A stretch of 42,874 nucleotides of DNA from positions 1-42,874 of the forward strand of contig CAMDWT010000011.1 in assembly GCA_945877505.1 (NCBI GenBank), read 5' to 3'. Of this stretch, positions 18,335-26,446 are shown piece by piece; within the stretch, counting starts at the first letter, position 1; every line of letters starts with the position of its first letter. A program made the translations under genes and the position numbers. This DNA is from Crenothrix polyspora (lineage in GTDB: Bacteria; Pseudomonadota; Gammaproteobacteria; Methylococcales; Methylomonadaceae). The notes beneath the pieces were generated by a model. It saw nothing but the letters and a program-made list of their open reading frames with translations. It searched no databases and was not told where the DNA came from.

Positions 18335-18970
18335 ATGAACGTTAATCGCTACACATTGTTTGGTTTTTTTGCGGTATTAATGGCTTTAATGCCTATTACT
18401 CAAGTTATAGCGGATGATTTATTGCCTCCACAACAAGCTATTGAGACGGCGTCGGCAAAATTACAGAAAAAAATGCAGGATAAAGCTTTTATTAAGGATT
18501 TTTCAAAGGTTAATCAATTTGTTAATGAAGCTATTTTACCAAGCACTGATTTTGAAAAAATTTCGGCTCTAGTCTTGGGTAAGCTTTGGAAAACAGCGAC
18601 ACCTGAGGAACGTGAGCGTTTTAAGCAAGAGTTTCAAACTTTATTAGTAAGAACTTATTCCCGTGCATTTGTCGAGTTTAAAGATTGGTCGATCCGTTAT
18701 CTGCCAATTGAAATGGAAGCCGATGCGACAAAAGTGATCGTGAAAACAGAAGTTCTACAGCCTAGTCTCCAGCCTGTCGCAGTGGATTACCGTATGCTGT
18801 TGAGTAACGGAGAATGGAAAGCGTACGATATTATGATCGAAGGCGTGAGTTTGGTAACTAACTATCGCACAACATTTACCTCTGAAGTTCAAACCAAAGG
18901 CTCTTTAAATGCGGTGATTGATAGTTTGGCAAAACGTAATTCAGAAGCACTTGCAGCAAAAAATTCCTAA
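18335..18970 (+). CDS. mlaC: MlaC-family phospholipid-binding periplasmic protein
   Basis: A 211-residue protein. The signal peptide ends 'TQVIA|DD' at residue 26. The body is typical MlaC: 'LGKLWKTATPEERERFKQEFQTLLVRTYSRAF', then beta strands 'VIVKTEV' and 'VDYRMLLSNGEWKAYDIMIEGVSLVTNYR'. MlaC carries phospholipid between the outer-membrane MlaA and the inner-membrane MlaFEDB complex. Here it stands alone; no mlaFEDB genes are adjacent, so it may be a hopanoid- or lipid-related paralogue. GAGAGA precedes the ATG. Confidence 0.88.
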   Translation: MNVNRYTLFGFFAVLMALMPITQVIADDLLPPQQAIETASAKLQKKMQDKAFIKDFSKVNQFVNEAILPSTDFEKISALVLGKLWKTATPEERERFKQEFQTLLVRTYSRAFVEFKDWSIRYLPIEMEADATKVIVKTEVLQPSLQPVAVDYRMLLSNGEWKAYDIMIEGVSLVTNYRTTFTSEVQTKGSLNAVIDSLAKRNSEALAAKNS

Positions 18971-18983
18971 GTTTGGTTTACAT

Positions 18984-19016
18984 CGCTAACCCCGTTATTA
19001 AACGACTGGGTTAGCG
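18984..19016 (+). terminator. hairpin after mlaC
   Basis: CGCTAACCC (18984-18992) is the complement of GGGTTAGCG (19008-19016) with a 15-base loop. The sequence TATGATTTTT follows. It is 14 bases after the mlaC stop and likely terminates its transcript. Confidence 0.6.
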
Positions 19017-19132
19017 TATGATTTTTAGCTAGACTCCCCCCTTTTATTTCCTCGAACACCTTTGAGAAATATGGCATCTACCGCCATGAAGCTTTTTAAA
19101 AAGCCGCACTCAGACTAATCATTACCCAATAA

Positions 19133-20110
19133 ATGATCGATTATCAACCGTTATATAAACTACTTCTTGAAACAAAGGCAGATGATTGGGTCAGTAAATT
19201 ACCCCAACAAATAGCGAGTGCGTTTGATTTAAGCAAGCACGGCACCCTTGCGCATTGGCAGTCCGTTATTGACTCTATGCCCCTACCAAGCACCCAACAT
19301 CGTTTACTAGATAGTGATGCTGTTCAGATTGGTGTGTCGAGTGATCTGCTTGAGCAAGCTAGGCTGGAACTTGAGAGTCAGCTTAAGGCATTGCATCCTT
19401 GGCGCAAAGGTCCTTATAACTTATTTGATATCCATATTGATACTGAATGGCGCTCAGATTGGAAATGGGAGCGTCTAAAAAATCATATCTCACCGCTTAA
19501 TCATCGGCTAGTTTTAGATGTAGGTTGTGGAAATGGGTATCATTGTTGGCGTATGTTGGGTGCTGGTGCGAAAATGGTGGTAGGTATAGATCCCTTGCTG
19601 CTTAATGTTCTTCAGTTTCAGTTAGTTAAAAGACTTTATGGCGAAGCGCCTATTTATGTGCTGCCATTAGGGATAGAAGATTTGCCTTATGGCTTAAAGA
19701 TTTTTGATACTGTTTTTTCAATGGGGGTACTTTATCATCGCCGTTCACCTATTGATCATCTTATGGAGTTAAGAGATTGTCTCAAACCGGGTGGTGAATT
19801 AGTATTGGAAACATTAGTCATTGATGGTGGACTCGGTGAGGTATTATTACCTGAGGGGCGCTATGCAAAAATGCGTAATGTATGGTTTTTACCTAGTTGC
19901 GAAACGTTGATTAGTTGGTTAAAGCGCTGTGGTTTTCTAAATATTCGTTTAATTGATGTCACTTCAACAACGGTTGAAGAACAACGTAGTACTGAATGGA
20001 TGCAGTTTCATTCGCTCAAAGATTTTCTTAGCGTCGAAAACCCTCAGTTAACCTGTGAAGGACTGCCCGCACCCAAGCGAGCTATTATTATTGCTAATGT
20101 TCCCCTATAG
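19133..20110 (+). CDS. cmoB: tRNA U34 carboxymethyltransferase
   Basis: A 325-residue protein close to the usual CmoB length (about 323). The SAM-type motif is 'LVLDVGCGNGYHCWRMLGAGA', followed by 'GIDPLLLNVLQFQ'. The segment 'HPWRKGPYNLFDIHIDTEWRSDWKWER' is diagnostic of CmoB. The enzyme transfers a carboxymethyl group from carboxy-SAM to 5-hydroxyuridine at the wobble position of tRNAs. It needs CmoA, which is not adjacent here. No clear ribosome binding site precedes ATG 19133. TAG stop. Confidence 0.95.
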   Translation: MIDYQPLYKLLLETKADDWVSKLPQQIASAFDLSKHGTLAHWQSVIDSMPLPSTQHRLLDSDAVQIGVSSDLLEQARLELESQLKALHPWRKGPYNLFDIHIDTEWRSDWKWERLKNHISPLNHRLVLDVGCGNGYHCWRMLGAGAKMVVGIDPLLLNVLQFQLVKRLYGEAPIYVLPLGIEDLPYGLKIFDTVFSMGVLYHRRSPIDHLMELRDCLKPGGELVLETLVIDGGLGEVLLPEGRYAKMRNVWFLPSCETLISWLKRCGFLNIRLIDVTSTTVEEQRSTEWMQFHSLKDFLSVENPQLTCEGLPAPKRAIIIANVPL

Positions 20111-20276
20111 ATCAATTGCTTGATGCCAATAGTTATCTTGTGTAACAGATGATAAATAAAGTTAAACCTTCATTGTATTCCCCTAATAACCAACTAGACT
20201 GAACTTTGATAGTTTTTGTTATCTGACCCGATAGCAAGGATATCACTGGTATTTTATTTATATATTAGGAGGTTTT

Positions 20277-20612
20277 ATGAAAAAACTTATACTGCTATTG
20301 TTATCGTTATTTGCTTTTAATGTATTAGCGGCGCCGGTTAATATTAATACGGCTGACGCTAAAACTATCTCTGATGCCTTGCTAGGAATAGGTCAACAAA
20401 AAGCGGAAGCTATCGTAAAATATAGAACAGAGAAGGGCTTATTTAAAACAGCCGAAGACTTAACGAGTGTTAAAGGAATAGGTCAAAAAACCTTAGACAA
20501 AAATAAAAAAGATATTTTAGTTGGTGATATTCCGGTTGTTGAGCCTGCAGCAGTAGTGGTTGAACCTGCAGCAGTAGTGGTTGAACCCAGTAAAGATAAG
20601 AAGGCGAAGTAG
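20277..20612 (+). CDS. secreted ComEA-like helix-hairpin-helix protein
   Basis: A 111-residue protein with an excellent AGGAGG ribosome binding site. The signal peptide is about 18 residues (MKKLILLLLSLFAFNVLA|AP). One ComEA-type HhH pair follows: 'VNINTADAKTISDALLGIGQQKA' and 'LTSVKGIGQKTL'. ComEA proteins bind double-stranded DNA in the periplasm during uptake, and such short single-domain forms are common in gammaproteobacteria. The C-terminus holds repeated VEPAAVV units and a Lys tail. Confidence 0.88.
   Translation: MKKLILLLLSLFAFNVLAAPVNINTADAKTISDALLGIGQQKAEAIVKYRTEKGLFKTAEDLTSVKGIGQKTLDKNKKDILVGDIPVVEPAAVVVEPAAVVVEPSKDKKAK
20538..20588 (+). repeat. 21-base in-frame tandem repeat in the ComEA-like gene
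   Basis: Two and a half copies of a 21-base unit encoding VEPAAVV (GTTGAGCCTGCAGCAGTAGTG type) differ by one base. They form an extended Pro/Val/Ala tail after the HhH domain and could vary in copy number. Confidence 0.85.
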
Positions 20613-20731
20613 ATAAGTATAAGGCATCCAAAATGGAGTGGATGGGCATCAATTTTTTCTCTGTTATGGGTGCAAAAACAGATAATGCTTAAAGACCCCA
20701 AAGTCGTTTGAGGTTTGTCAGTATTTTACTG

Positions 20732-20756
20732 AGCCCTCCTTATTTTAAGGAGGGCT
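20732..20756. terminator. strong bidirectional terminator
   Basis: AGCCCTCCTTA (20732-20742) / TAAGGAGGGCT (20746-20756) form a perfect 11-base stem with a TTT loop. It is followed on the plus strand by ATTTTAT and on the minus strand by CAGTAAAAT. It separates the ComEA-like gene from convergent ubiH. Confidence 0.85.
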
Positions 20757-20759
20757 ATT

Positions 20760-21959
20760 TTATAAACTAGGTTTTTTTTCAGCAAGGCCCATGGCATGGC
20801 GAGTTAGTAATTTTTTTACCGCAGGAATGTGGTCTAGCAAGGTTAAACCCATGTTTCTAACTAGCGCCAGTGATAACCATTCATTAGAAAAAATCTTGAC
20901 CACAGTATCAGTAAAGCCAATTGTTAAATCATGATCTTTTTTTCGAGATGCGGCATAAGCCTGTAAGAGTTTGGTCTCGCCAATATCCCTATTTAGCTCA
21001 GATTGCTCCGTTAATATTTCGGCTAATTTGACAACATCTCGTAAACCTAAATTAAAACCTTGGCCAGCAACAGGATGAAGTTGGTGGGCTGCATTACCTA
21101 TAATCACGGCTCTACCAGAAACCATGGCTTCTGCTCGGATGAGTGATAGCGGGAAGGCACGTCTAGGTGCTGATAAACTAAGTTCACCCAATTTAAAACC
21201 AAAACAGAGCTGCAAAGTAGCGAGAAAATCGCTATCGCTACTGGTCATCAGTTCTTCAGCATCCTGAGTCGTACGTGTCCAGACCACGGCACATTGGTTT
21301 TTAGCAACAGGTAATAAGGCCAAAGGACCTGAGGATGTAAAGCGTTCGAAGGCCGTGTTATTATTTGTAAGAGTTGATTTTACGGTAGTCACTATTGCAG
21401 TTTGACCATATTCCGTTATTTGTTGAGGTATATCCAATAATTGTCGGACTGAAGATAAGCCACCGTCAGCACCTACTAACAAGTGGGCTGAGACGGTTAA
21501 TGACTCATTACCTTGTTTTAAGCTGACGCAGACTTCATTATCCCCCGACATTAAGCCAACCACTCGAGCCGGAATAATAAGAGTTATACCGGCTTCAGTA
21601 ACAAGGTTGGCAACATACGTTTCAATATCGCGTGCCGTTATGACATAACCTAAGGCATCAACATGTTCTTTTTCTGCCGACAATCGTGTTTTTCCAAAAT
21701 GACCACGATCAGAAATGTGAATATGTTTTATTGGTGTGGCGGCATGACTAATACCTTGCCAAATATTTAATTGCTCTAGCATCATCACCGTGCCAGATGC
21801 CAGTGCTAAGGCTCTATCACCTGCGGGAGATTGATGCAGGTGCTCACGAGAATTGGCTTCTATTATGGCAATACGAAGTCCGCTGTTTTTTAGCGCTAGC
21901 GCTAAACAGTTGCCAGCCAATCCGCCACCAACAATTAATAAGTCATAGTTTTGTTGCAT
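20760..21959 (-). CDS. ubiH: UbiH-family ubiquinone biosynthesis monooxygenase
   Basis: A 399-residue FAD monooxygenase. The N-terminal 'LLIVGGGLAGNCLALAL' binds ADP of FAD, 'GDRALALASG' is the Ubi-hydroxylase signature near residue 47, and 'GNAAHQLHPVAGQGFNLGLRD' is the second FAD motif. It hydroxylates the ring of 2-octaprenyl-6-methoxyphenol or a related intermediate in ubiquinone synthesis. The position after pepP and ygfB supports UbiH rather than UbiF or UbiI. Its ATG shares one base with the pepP TAA (TAATG). Confidence 0.93.
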   Translation of the reverse strand: MQQNYDLLIVGGGLAGNCLALALKNSGLRIAIIEANSREHLHQSPAGDRALALASGTVMMLEQLNIWQGISHAATPIKHIHISDRGHFGKTRLSAEKEHVDALGYVITARDIETYVANLVTEAGITLIIPARVVGLMSGDNEVCVSLKQGNESLTVSAHLLVGADGGLSSVRQLLDIPQQITEYGQTAIVTTVKSTLTNNNTAFERFTSSGPLALLPVAKNQCAVVWTRTTQDAEELMTSSDSDFLATLQLCFGFKLGELSLSAPRRAFPLSLIRAEAMVSGRAVIIGNAAHQLHPVAGQGFNLGLRDVVKLAEILTEQSELNRDIGETKLLQAYAASRKKDHDLTIGFTDTVVKIFSNEWLSLALVRNMGLTLLDHIPAVKKLLTRHAMGLAEKKPSL

Positions 21960-23269
21960 TAGCTTGCCTGCATTAAGGCTTCAATATCGACTATCGATTT
22001 AGGTACGTCAGAGGTTAAGACTTCGTGGCCATCAGACGTGACCAAAATATCATCTTCAATCCGAATACCTATACCACGCCATTTCTCATCTACGGACTTG
22101 CAGTCTGAGGGGATATATAAACCGGGTTCTACTGTCAGCACCATGCCCGCTTCCAATAGTCGCCATTCTTGATTTACTTTATAGTCGCCCACATCATGCA
22201 CGTCCATACCTAACCAATGCCCAATACGGTGCATGTAAAACTGTTTATATTTCTCGTCTTTAATGAGTTTTTTGACCTTACCCGTAAGCAGGCCTAAAGC
22301 CACTAATCCGCTAGTAAGAACTTCAACAGAAGCATCATGAGCTAGATTCCAAGGCACGCCGGGTTTGATTTGTTCAAGTGCAGCGGCTTGCGCATCTAAG
22401 ACCAGTTGGTAGAGTTGTTTTTGCGGCGTACTAAATTTTCCAGAAATTGGGAAAGTTCGGGTAATGTCGGCAGCATAATGTTCACATTCAGCACCCGCAT
22501 CAATAAGCAGTAAATCACCACTTTTCAATTTAGATGTATTTTCAGTGTAATGTAAAGTGCAAGCATTTTTACCGCCTGCAACAATCGATGGATAAGCCAC
22601 TGCGCGTAGGCCATTTTGAAAAAAATGGTAGATAAGTTCTGCTTCTATTTGATATTCATAGAGGCCTGGCTTGCAAGTTTGCATGGCTTTAATATGGGCT
22701 TTTGCAGAAACCTCAGCCGCTCGACGCATCATTTTAATTTCTTCAGGACTTTTAAATAGACGCATTTCATGCAATATAAGCTCTAAAGAAACCAATTCAC
22801 CCGGCGCAACAACCCCTGATCTTGATTGGCTGCGGATATGATTGATCCATTCGAGCAAGCTATGATCTAGTTCTGAATTACGGCCCATTGGATAAAAAAC
22901 CTTGGTCTTATTTTCCATAAGGCCGGGCAAAATATCATCTAAATCATCGATTGGAAAGGCATCATCAGCATGATAATGAGTGGTAGCACCCTCAAGCCCC
23001 GAGTGAGCACCTTCCCATAAAGCTTTTTTCTCGTCATATTCGCGGCAGAATAAAATATATTCTCCTTGTTCACGACCCGGGACAAAAACAGCTAAAGCAT
23101 CCGGTTCATTAAAACCCGTTAAATAAAAAAAATCACTATCTTGTCGGAAGGGATAATCTACGTCTTTGTTTCGCGTTCGGATGGACGCACTGGCTATCAG
23201 GGCAATATTACCTTCGCCAATGTTTTTTAATAAGAGTTTGCGGCGTTTTTTAAATTCACTTTGTTTCAT
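21959..23269 (-). CDS. pepP: Xaa-Pro aminopeptidase (aminopeptidase P)
   Basis: A 436-residue enzyme. ATG 23269 gives 'MKQSEFKKRRKLLL', matching the normal N-terminus; an ATG at 23290 would overlap ygfB and adds seven residues. It has pita-bread-fold metal ligands: the two Asp in 'LLIDAGAECEHYAADITRTFP', the His in 'HRIGHWLGMDVHDVG', Glu in 'TVEPGLYIP' and Glu in 'IGIRIEDDILV'. It binds two manganese ions and removes N-terminal residues before proline. It starts one base beyond the ygfB stop in the ygfB-pepP-ubiH operon. Confidence 0.95.
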   Translation of the reverse strand: MKQSEFKKRRKLLLKNIGEGNIALIASASIRTRNKDVDYPFRQDSDFFYLTGFNEPDALAVFVPGREQGEYILFCREYDEKKALWEGAHSGLEGATTHYHADDAFPIDDLDDILPGLMENKTKVFYPMGRNSELDHSLLEWINHIRSQSRSGVVAPGELVSLELILHEMRLFKSPEEIKMMRRAAEVSAKAHIKAMQTCKPGLYEYQIEAELIYHFFQNGLRAVAYPSIVAGGKNACTLHYTENTSKLKSGDLLLIDAGAECEHYAADITRTFPISGKFSTPQKQLYQLVLDAQAAALEQIKPGVPWNLAHDASVEVLTSGLVALGLLTGKVKKLIKDEKYKQFYMHRIGHWLGMDVHDVGDYKVNQEWRLLEAGMVLTVEPGLYIPSDCKSVDEKWRGIGIRIEDDILVTSDGHEVLTSDVPKSIVDIEALMQAS

Positions 23270-23270
23270 A

Positions 23271-23804
23271 TTATTCTTGCCAAAGTTCATTGATATCGTC
23301 GTTATTGCTACCTAATTCCTCCCGGAGCAATAGTACGGCTGATCTTAAGTATTCAGTGATTTCTACTAAGGCGCGTTCATCATCTTCGCCTTCTGCATAA
23401 GCATCCAGTTTGGTAAACTCAGCAATATCTTTCAATATTTCAGTGACATCTTTTGAATATTTTGCCGATGAAGTTCGTGCACCCACGCCAAACAAGAAAC
23501 CTCTGCACCAGTTTCTTAGAGCCTCGACCTGCTCGGTCAAAGGCGCATCATCGTCGGGTAGAAATAAGTCAAATTCAAACTCATCACTGCCAAGCAAGCG
23601 CCGTGTCTCTTCAAAAAGCCTTATCAGTACATATTCATTGTCATTTTTGACTGGCTGACTGTTTTGTAATAATTCTGCTAACCAAAATTCCGATTCTGTT
23701 TGTTCATTAATACATAACACCCCAGTGGCCATGCCGTGGGCTTCAGCAGCCGACAGGTCTTCATCAAGTTGTTTAATTATTGCGTTACATGCGTTATAAG
23801 CCAT
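23271..23804 (-). CDS. ygfB: YecA/YgfB (UPF0149) family protein
   Basis: A 177-residue acidic, helical protein. ATG 23804 gives 'MAYNACNAIIKQLDEDLSAAEAHGMATGVLC'. A GTG six codons upstream is possible. 'AHGMATGVLC' and 'WCRGFLFGVG' are the conserved blocks of UPF0149. Its function is not settled; YgfB has been described as a regulator in Pseudomonas. It is first gene of the minus-strand operon with pepP and ubiH and divergent from zapB (170 bases between, without other recognisable features). Confidence 0.92.
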   Translation of the reverse strand: MAYNACNAIIKQLDEDLSAAEAHGMATGVLCINEQTESEFWLAELLQNSQPVKNDNEYVLIRLFEETRRLLGSDEFEFDLFLPDDDAPLTEQVEALRNWCRGFLFGVGARTSSAKYSKDVTEILKDIAEFTKLDAYAEGEDDERALVEITEYLRSAVLLLREELGSNNDDINELWQE

Positions 23805-23974
23805 AATAATTTTTACTATCACTAAAAGAAAAATATCGCTTATGCTACCATTAAAATATACTCAGTTAATATTTGTTCACTCTAACGTGATCAGTAGAAT
23901 ACTACTGTATTATGGAAGTCTATCATTACTAACGAAAAACATTTGATTCTTAGCGACCATTTTTAGTTACAACT

Positions 23975-24196
23975 ATGACAGAAACTTATCTAACATTTGA
24001 AATAAAAGACTTCGAAAATAAACTGGATCACTTAATCGATCAATTTCATCGCGTGGAAAATGAAAATAGATCTTTAAAGTTAAAACAAGATACATTGATT
24101 CAGGAAAAAACCGAGTTACTGGAAAAGGTTGCCTTAGCCAGAACTCAAGTAGAAGCAATGATGAATCGATTAAAAGCAATGGAGGACGGCTCGTGA
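23975..24196 (+). CDS. ZapB-like coiled-coil cell-division protein (TIGR02449)
   Basis: A 73-residue protein, almost entirely a single coiled coil ('FENKLDHLIDQFHRVENENRSL...'), directly before zapA, as expected for the TIGR02449/ZapB-like protein of gammaproteobacteria. It is expected to bind ZapA and help organise the FtsZ ring. Its TGA overlaps the zapA GTG in a GTGA junction, so the two are translationally coupled. Confidence 0.85.
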   Translation: MTETYLTFEIKDFENKLDHLIDQFHRVENENRSLKLKQDTLIQEKTELLEKVALARTQVEAMMNRLKAMEDGS

Positions 24197-24492
24197 TTAA
24201 GAAAACACAACCAGTTTGTCTAACTATTATGGGCAAAGAGTACAAAATCGTTTGTGATGAAGAAGAACAGGACGATTTGATTCAGTCTGCTCAGCAGATT
24301 GATGTGCAAATGCGCAAAATGCGAGACTCGGGAAAAATAGCGGGTCCGGATAGAATTGCTGTGATGGCCGCACTGAACTTGGCTCATGAGTTGCAGGTGA
24401 TGAAAAATCAGAATACCCAACTTACTCAAAAACTGAGTGAGAGTTTGGCTAAATTGAGCTCTAAAATAGAAAACGTTTTAGAAAATCATTAA
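24193..24492 (+). CDS. zapA: cell division protein ZapA
   Basis: A 99-residue protein with a GTG start at 24193 overlapping the upstream TGA. The N-terminal domain 'PVCLTIMGKEYKIVCDEEEQDDLIQSAQQIDVQMRKMR' is the ZapA globular head. 'RIAVMAALNLAHELQ' is the conserved hinge before the C-terminal coiled coil. It bundles FtsZ protofilaments. 6S RNA follows within 20 bases, as in E. coli. Confidence 0.95.
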   Translation: MIKKTQPVCLTIMGKEYKIVCDEEEQDDLIQSAQQIDVQMRKMRDSGKIAGPDRIAVMAALNLAHELQVMKNQNTQLTQKLSESLAKLSSKIENVLENH

Positions 24493-24498
24493 ACAAGC

Positions 24499-24504
24499 TA
24501 GAAT
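24499..24504 (+). promoter_or_regulatory. -10 box of the 6S RNA promoter
   Basis: TAGAAT sits about seven bases before the expected 5' end of 6S RNA, inside the zapA-6S gap. The -35 region would fall in the last codons of zapA, and only a weak TTTTAG-like hexamer is visible at 24476-24481. Confidence 0.45.
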
Positions 24505-24511
24505 GTCGCAC

Positions 24512-24696
24512 TGTATCTCCTGTGGTGTTCGATAGTGTGCTGGGTGTTTCCTGAACCTGTATTAACCCCGGGGACGAAATCCGTTACTGGTGTGCATGCC
24601 CGTTTTATATGGGAAGCCTTATTTAACGGTTACGTCTCCACTTGAACCTCCGGTTCAAGGACGAAAGCACATAACGGCACAGGCGGGAGATGCCTT
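24512..24696 (+). ncRNA. ssrS: 6S RNA
   Basis: About 185 bases directly after zapA, the syntenic place of ssrS. The closing stem ATCTCCTG (24515-24522) pairs with CGGGAGAT (24684-24691). The 3' half contains the typical hairpin CTTGAACCTCCGGTTCAAGG (24641-24660), and 'TGTGCATGCCCG...GGGAAGCCTT' resembles the central E. coli segment (GAGCATGCTCGG..AGAAGCCTTA). 6S RNA mimics an open promoter and binds RNA polymerase sigma-70 holoenzyme in stationary phase. Ends are estimated to within about five bases. An ORF over this region is not coding. Confidence 0.92.
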
Positions 24697-24743
24697 TAGT
24701 TATTTCAATACGTCCTCTGTTATTCTCATTCCTATCCTTTCGC

Positions 24744-26102
24744 ATGAATACACCCCCACAATTACCTGCTCACGTCACTTTAGGACACGCTTTTTGGTAT
24801 TGGTTAAAACTGGGTTTTATAAGTTTTGGCGGTCCTGCTGGACAAATTTCTATCATGCATCAGGATTTGGTTGAACGGAAACATTGGATTTCTGAGCGTC
24901 GTTTTTTGCATGCACTCAATTATTGTATGGTATTGCCTGGGCCGGAAGCGCAACAACTGGCGATTTATATTGGCTGGTTGATGCATCGTACCTGGGGTGG
25001 TGTTATTGCAGGTCTCTTATTTATTGTGCCTTCATTCTTTTTATTGATGCTCTTAAGTTGGATTTATATTCGCTTTGGTCAGCTACCGGAAGTGGCTGCA
25101 ATACTTTATGGTATCAAACCCGCAATTATGGCCATCGTAGTAGTCGCGGCTCATCGGATGGGTACACGAGCGTTAAAAAACGGATTAATGTGGATCATTG
25201 CCGCGATGTCTTTTTTTGCTATTTTTGCGCTGTCGACGCCTTTTCCTTTGATTGTGTTGTGTGCGGCTTTACTAGGCATTATTGGTGGGCGCATTGCACC
25301 CAACAAGTTTGTTTTAGGTGGCACTCACGGTTCGCCCCAACATTGTTATGGCCCTGCTCTCATTGATGATGAAACCCCTATACCAGAGCATGCGCGCTTT
25401 AGTTACTTGCGATTGTTTAAAATTGTCGGCGTAGGATTAGTTTTGTGGAGTGGCATGATGGGTTTTTTATGCTGGCAATTGGGTTGGAGTAACGCTTTAA
25501 CACAAATGGGGTGGTTCTTTACTAAGGCAGCATTACTAACTTTTGGCGGGGCTTATGCCGTATTGCCTTATGTTTATCAAGGTGCTGTAGAACACTTTCA
25601 TTGGTTATCAGCGACACAAATGATGGATGGTTTAGCACTAGGCGAATCGACACCTGGCCCGTTAATTATGATCGTGACCTTTGTTGGTTTTTTGGGAGGC
25701 TGGAGTCAGTTGCCACTGGGACCTGATTCTGCCTTAATGGCGGCAGTTGTTGCTGCAGGGGTCGTCACTTACTTTACTTTTTTACCTAGTTTTTTGTTTA
25801 TCTTGGCGGGCGGGCCTTTAGTAGAATCCACGCAGGGTAATTTGAAGTTTACAGCGCCGTTATTAGCGATAACGGCCGCCGTGGTTGGCGTCATACTCAA
25901 TCTTGCTGTTTTTTTTGCGGTGCAGGTATTCTGGCCACAAGGTTTCGCTGGCAGCTTTGATGTTATTGCTGCGATGATTGGGATGTTGGCTTTGTTAGCG
26001 CTGTTTCGTTATAAGGTAGGAGTTATTCCCGTTATCACGGTTGCTGGTGTTCTGGGGTTGTTATGTTTGTTTGTTAAGCCACTGATTGAATTAACATTAT
26101 AA
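24744..26102 (+). CDS. chrA: chromate transporter ChrA
   Basis: A 452-residue membrane protein with two homologous CHR halves. The first is 'FISFGGPAGQISIMH', 'RRFLHALNYCMVLPGPEAQQLAIYIGW'. The second is 'ALLTFGGAYAVLPYVYQGAV' and 'GLALGESTPGPLIMIVTFVGF'. The long form exports chromate. ATG 24744 is chosen; the open frame extends 18 codons upstream into 6S RNA and is not used. It occupies the place after 6S RNA where E. coli has ygfA. Transcription may continue from the 6S promoter, as no terminator is obvious between them. Confidence 0.92.
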   Translation: MNTPPQLPAHVTLGHAFWYWLKLGFISFGGPAGQISIMHQDLVERKHWISERRFLHALNYCMVLPGPEAQQLAIYIGWLMHRTWGGVIAGLLFIVPSFFLLMLLSWIYIRFGQLPEVAAILYGIKPAIMAIVVVAAHRMGTRALKNGLMWIIAAMSFFAIFALSTPFPLIVLCAALLGIIGGRIAPNKFVLGGTHGSPQHCYGPALIDDETPIPEHARFSYLRLFKIVGVGLVLWSGMMGFLCWQLGWSNALTQMGWFFTKAALLTFGGAYAVLPYVYQGAVEHFHWLSATQMMDGLALGESTPGPLIMIVTFVGFLGGWSQLPLGPDSALMAAVVAAGVVTYFTFLPSFLFILAGGPLVESTQGNLKFTAPLLAITAAVVGVILNLAVFFAVQVFWPQGFAGSFDVIAAMIGMLALLALFRYKVGVIPVITVAGVLGLLCLFVKPLIELTL

Positions 26103-26115
26103 TTTTAAGCGTTTT

Positions 26116-26379
26116 TTAAAACTCAAAGTGTACTCTGGCGCCATAAATATTTACGGGGCCACGATCTGAGTTGTAGGCTGGATTGGCTAAATGTTGATAA
26201 TCAAAAGAGAGCCAACTGGCGCTAAAGACATGCCATTTGTAGAAAATATTGATAAGTTGTTCTGGTTTGACATTGATTTTTCCATCACCCATAAAGCCAT
26301 CAATACCCCCCATGTTTAGATAGTTAGCGTGTTTATTAAAACCTTTTCTAGGGGACGGGAAGGTGTGAAAGCTGATCAA
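26116..26379 (-). pseudogene. C-terminal fragment of an OprB-like carbohydrate porin
   Basis: An 87-residue frame ending 'YQHLANPAYNSDRGPVNIYGARVHFEF'. This is the characteristic closing strands of OprB/alginate-export type porins (ANPxYNxDRGPV, terminal aromatic Phe). 'GGIDGFMGDG' upstream is also family-like. Porins of this type have 400 or more residues and a signal peptide, and neither is present upstream. The first residues appear unrelated, with no recognisable ribosome binding site. It is best read as the remnant of a decayed gene with its 5' part deleted. Confidence 0.7.
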
Positions 26380-26405
26380 TAGTAATTAATGATCAGCTGG
26401 TTTTT
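26370..26405 (+). terminator. plus-strand terminator hairpin behind the porin remnant
   Basis: AGCTGATCA (26370-26378) and TGATCAGCT (26390-26398) form a perfect nine-base stem with an 11-base loop. GGTTTTT follows on the plus strand. The only upstream plus-strand gene is chrA, so its transcript probably runs antisense through the porin fragment before stopping here. Confidence 0.6.
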
Positions 26406-26446
26406 GAGAATTAAGGTTAGGCGCAATCGATTTTCAAGAGGAAACT

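Noticed and set aside
19091-19104. Perfect 14-base palindrome GCTTTTTAAAAAGC before cmoB
   Set aside because: It has no loop or T-run to act as a terminator, and short A/T palindromes are frequent by chance.
24590-24874. Open frame over 6S RNA and the start of chrA
   Set aside because: It lies across structured RNA and the chrA coding region in another frame.
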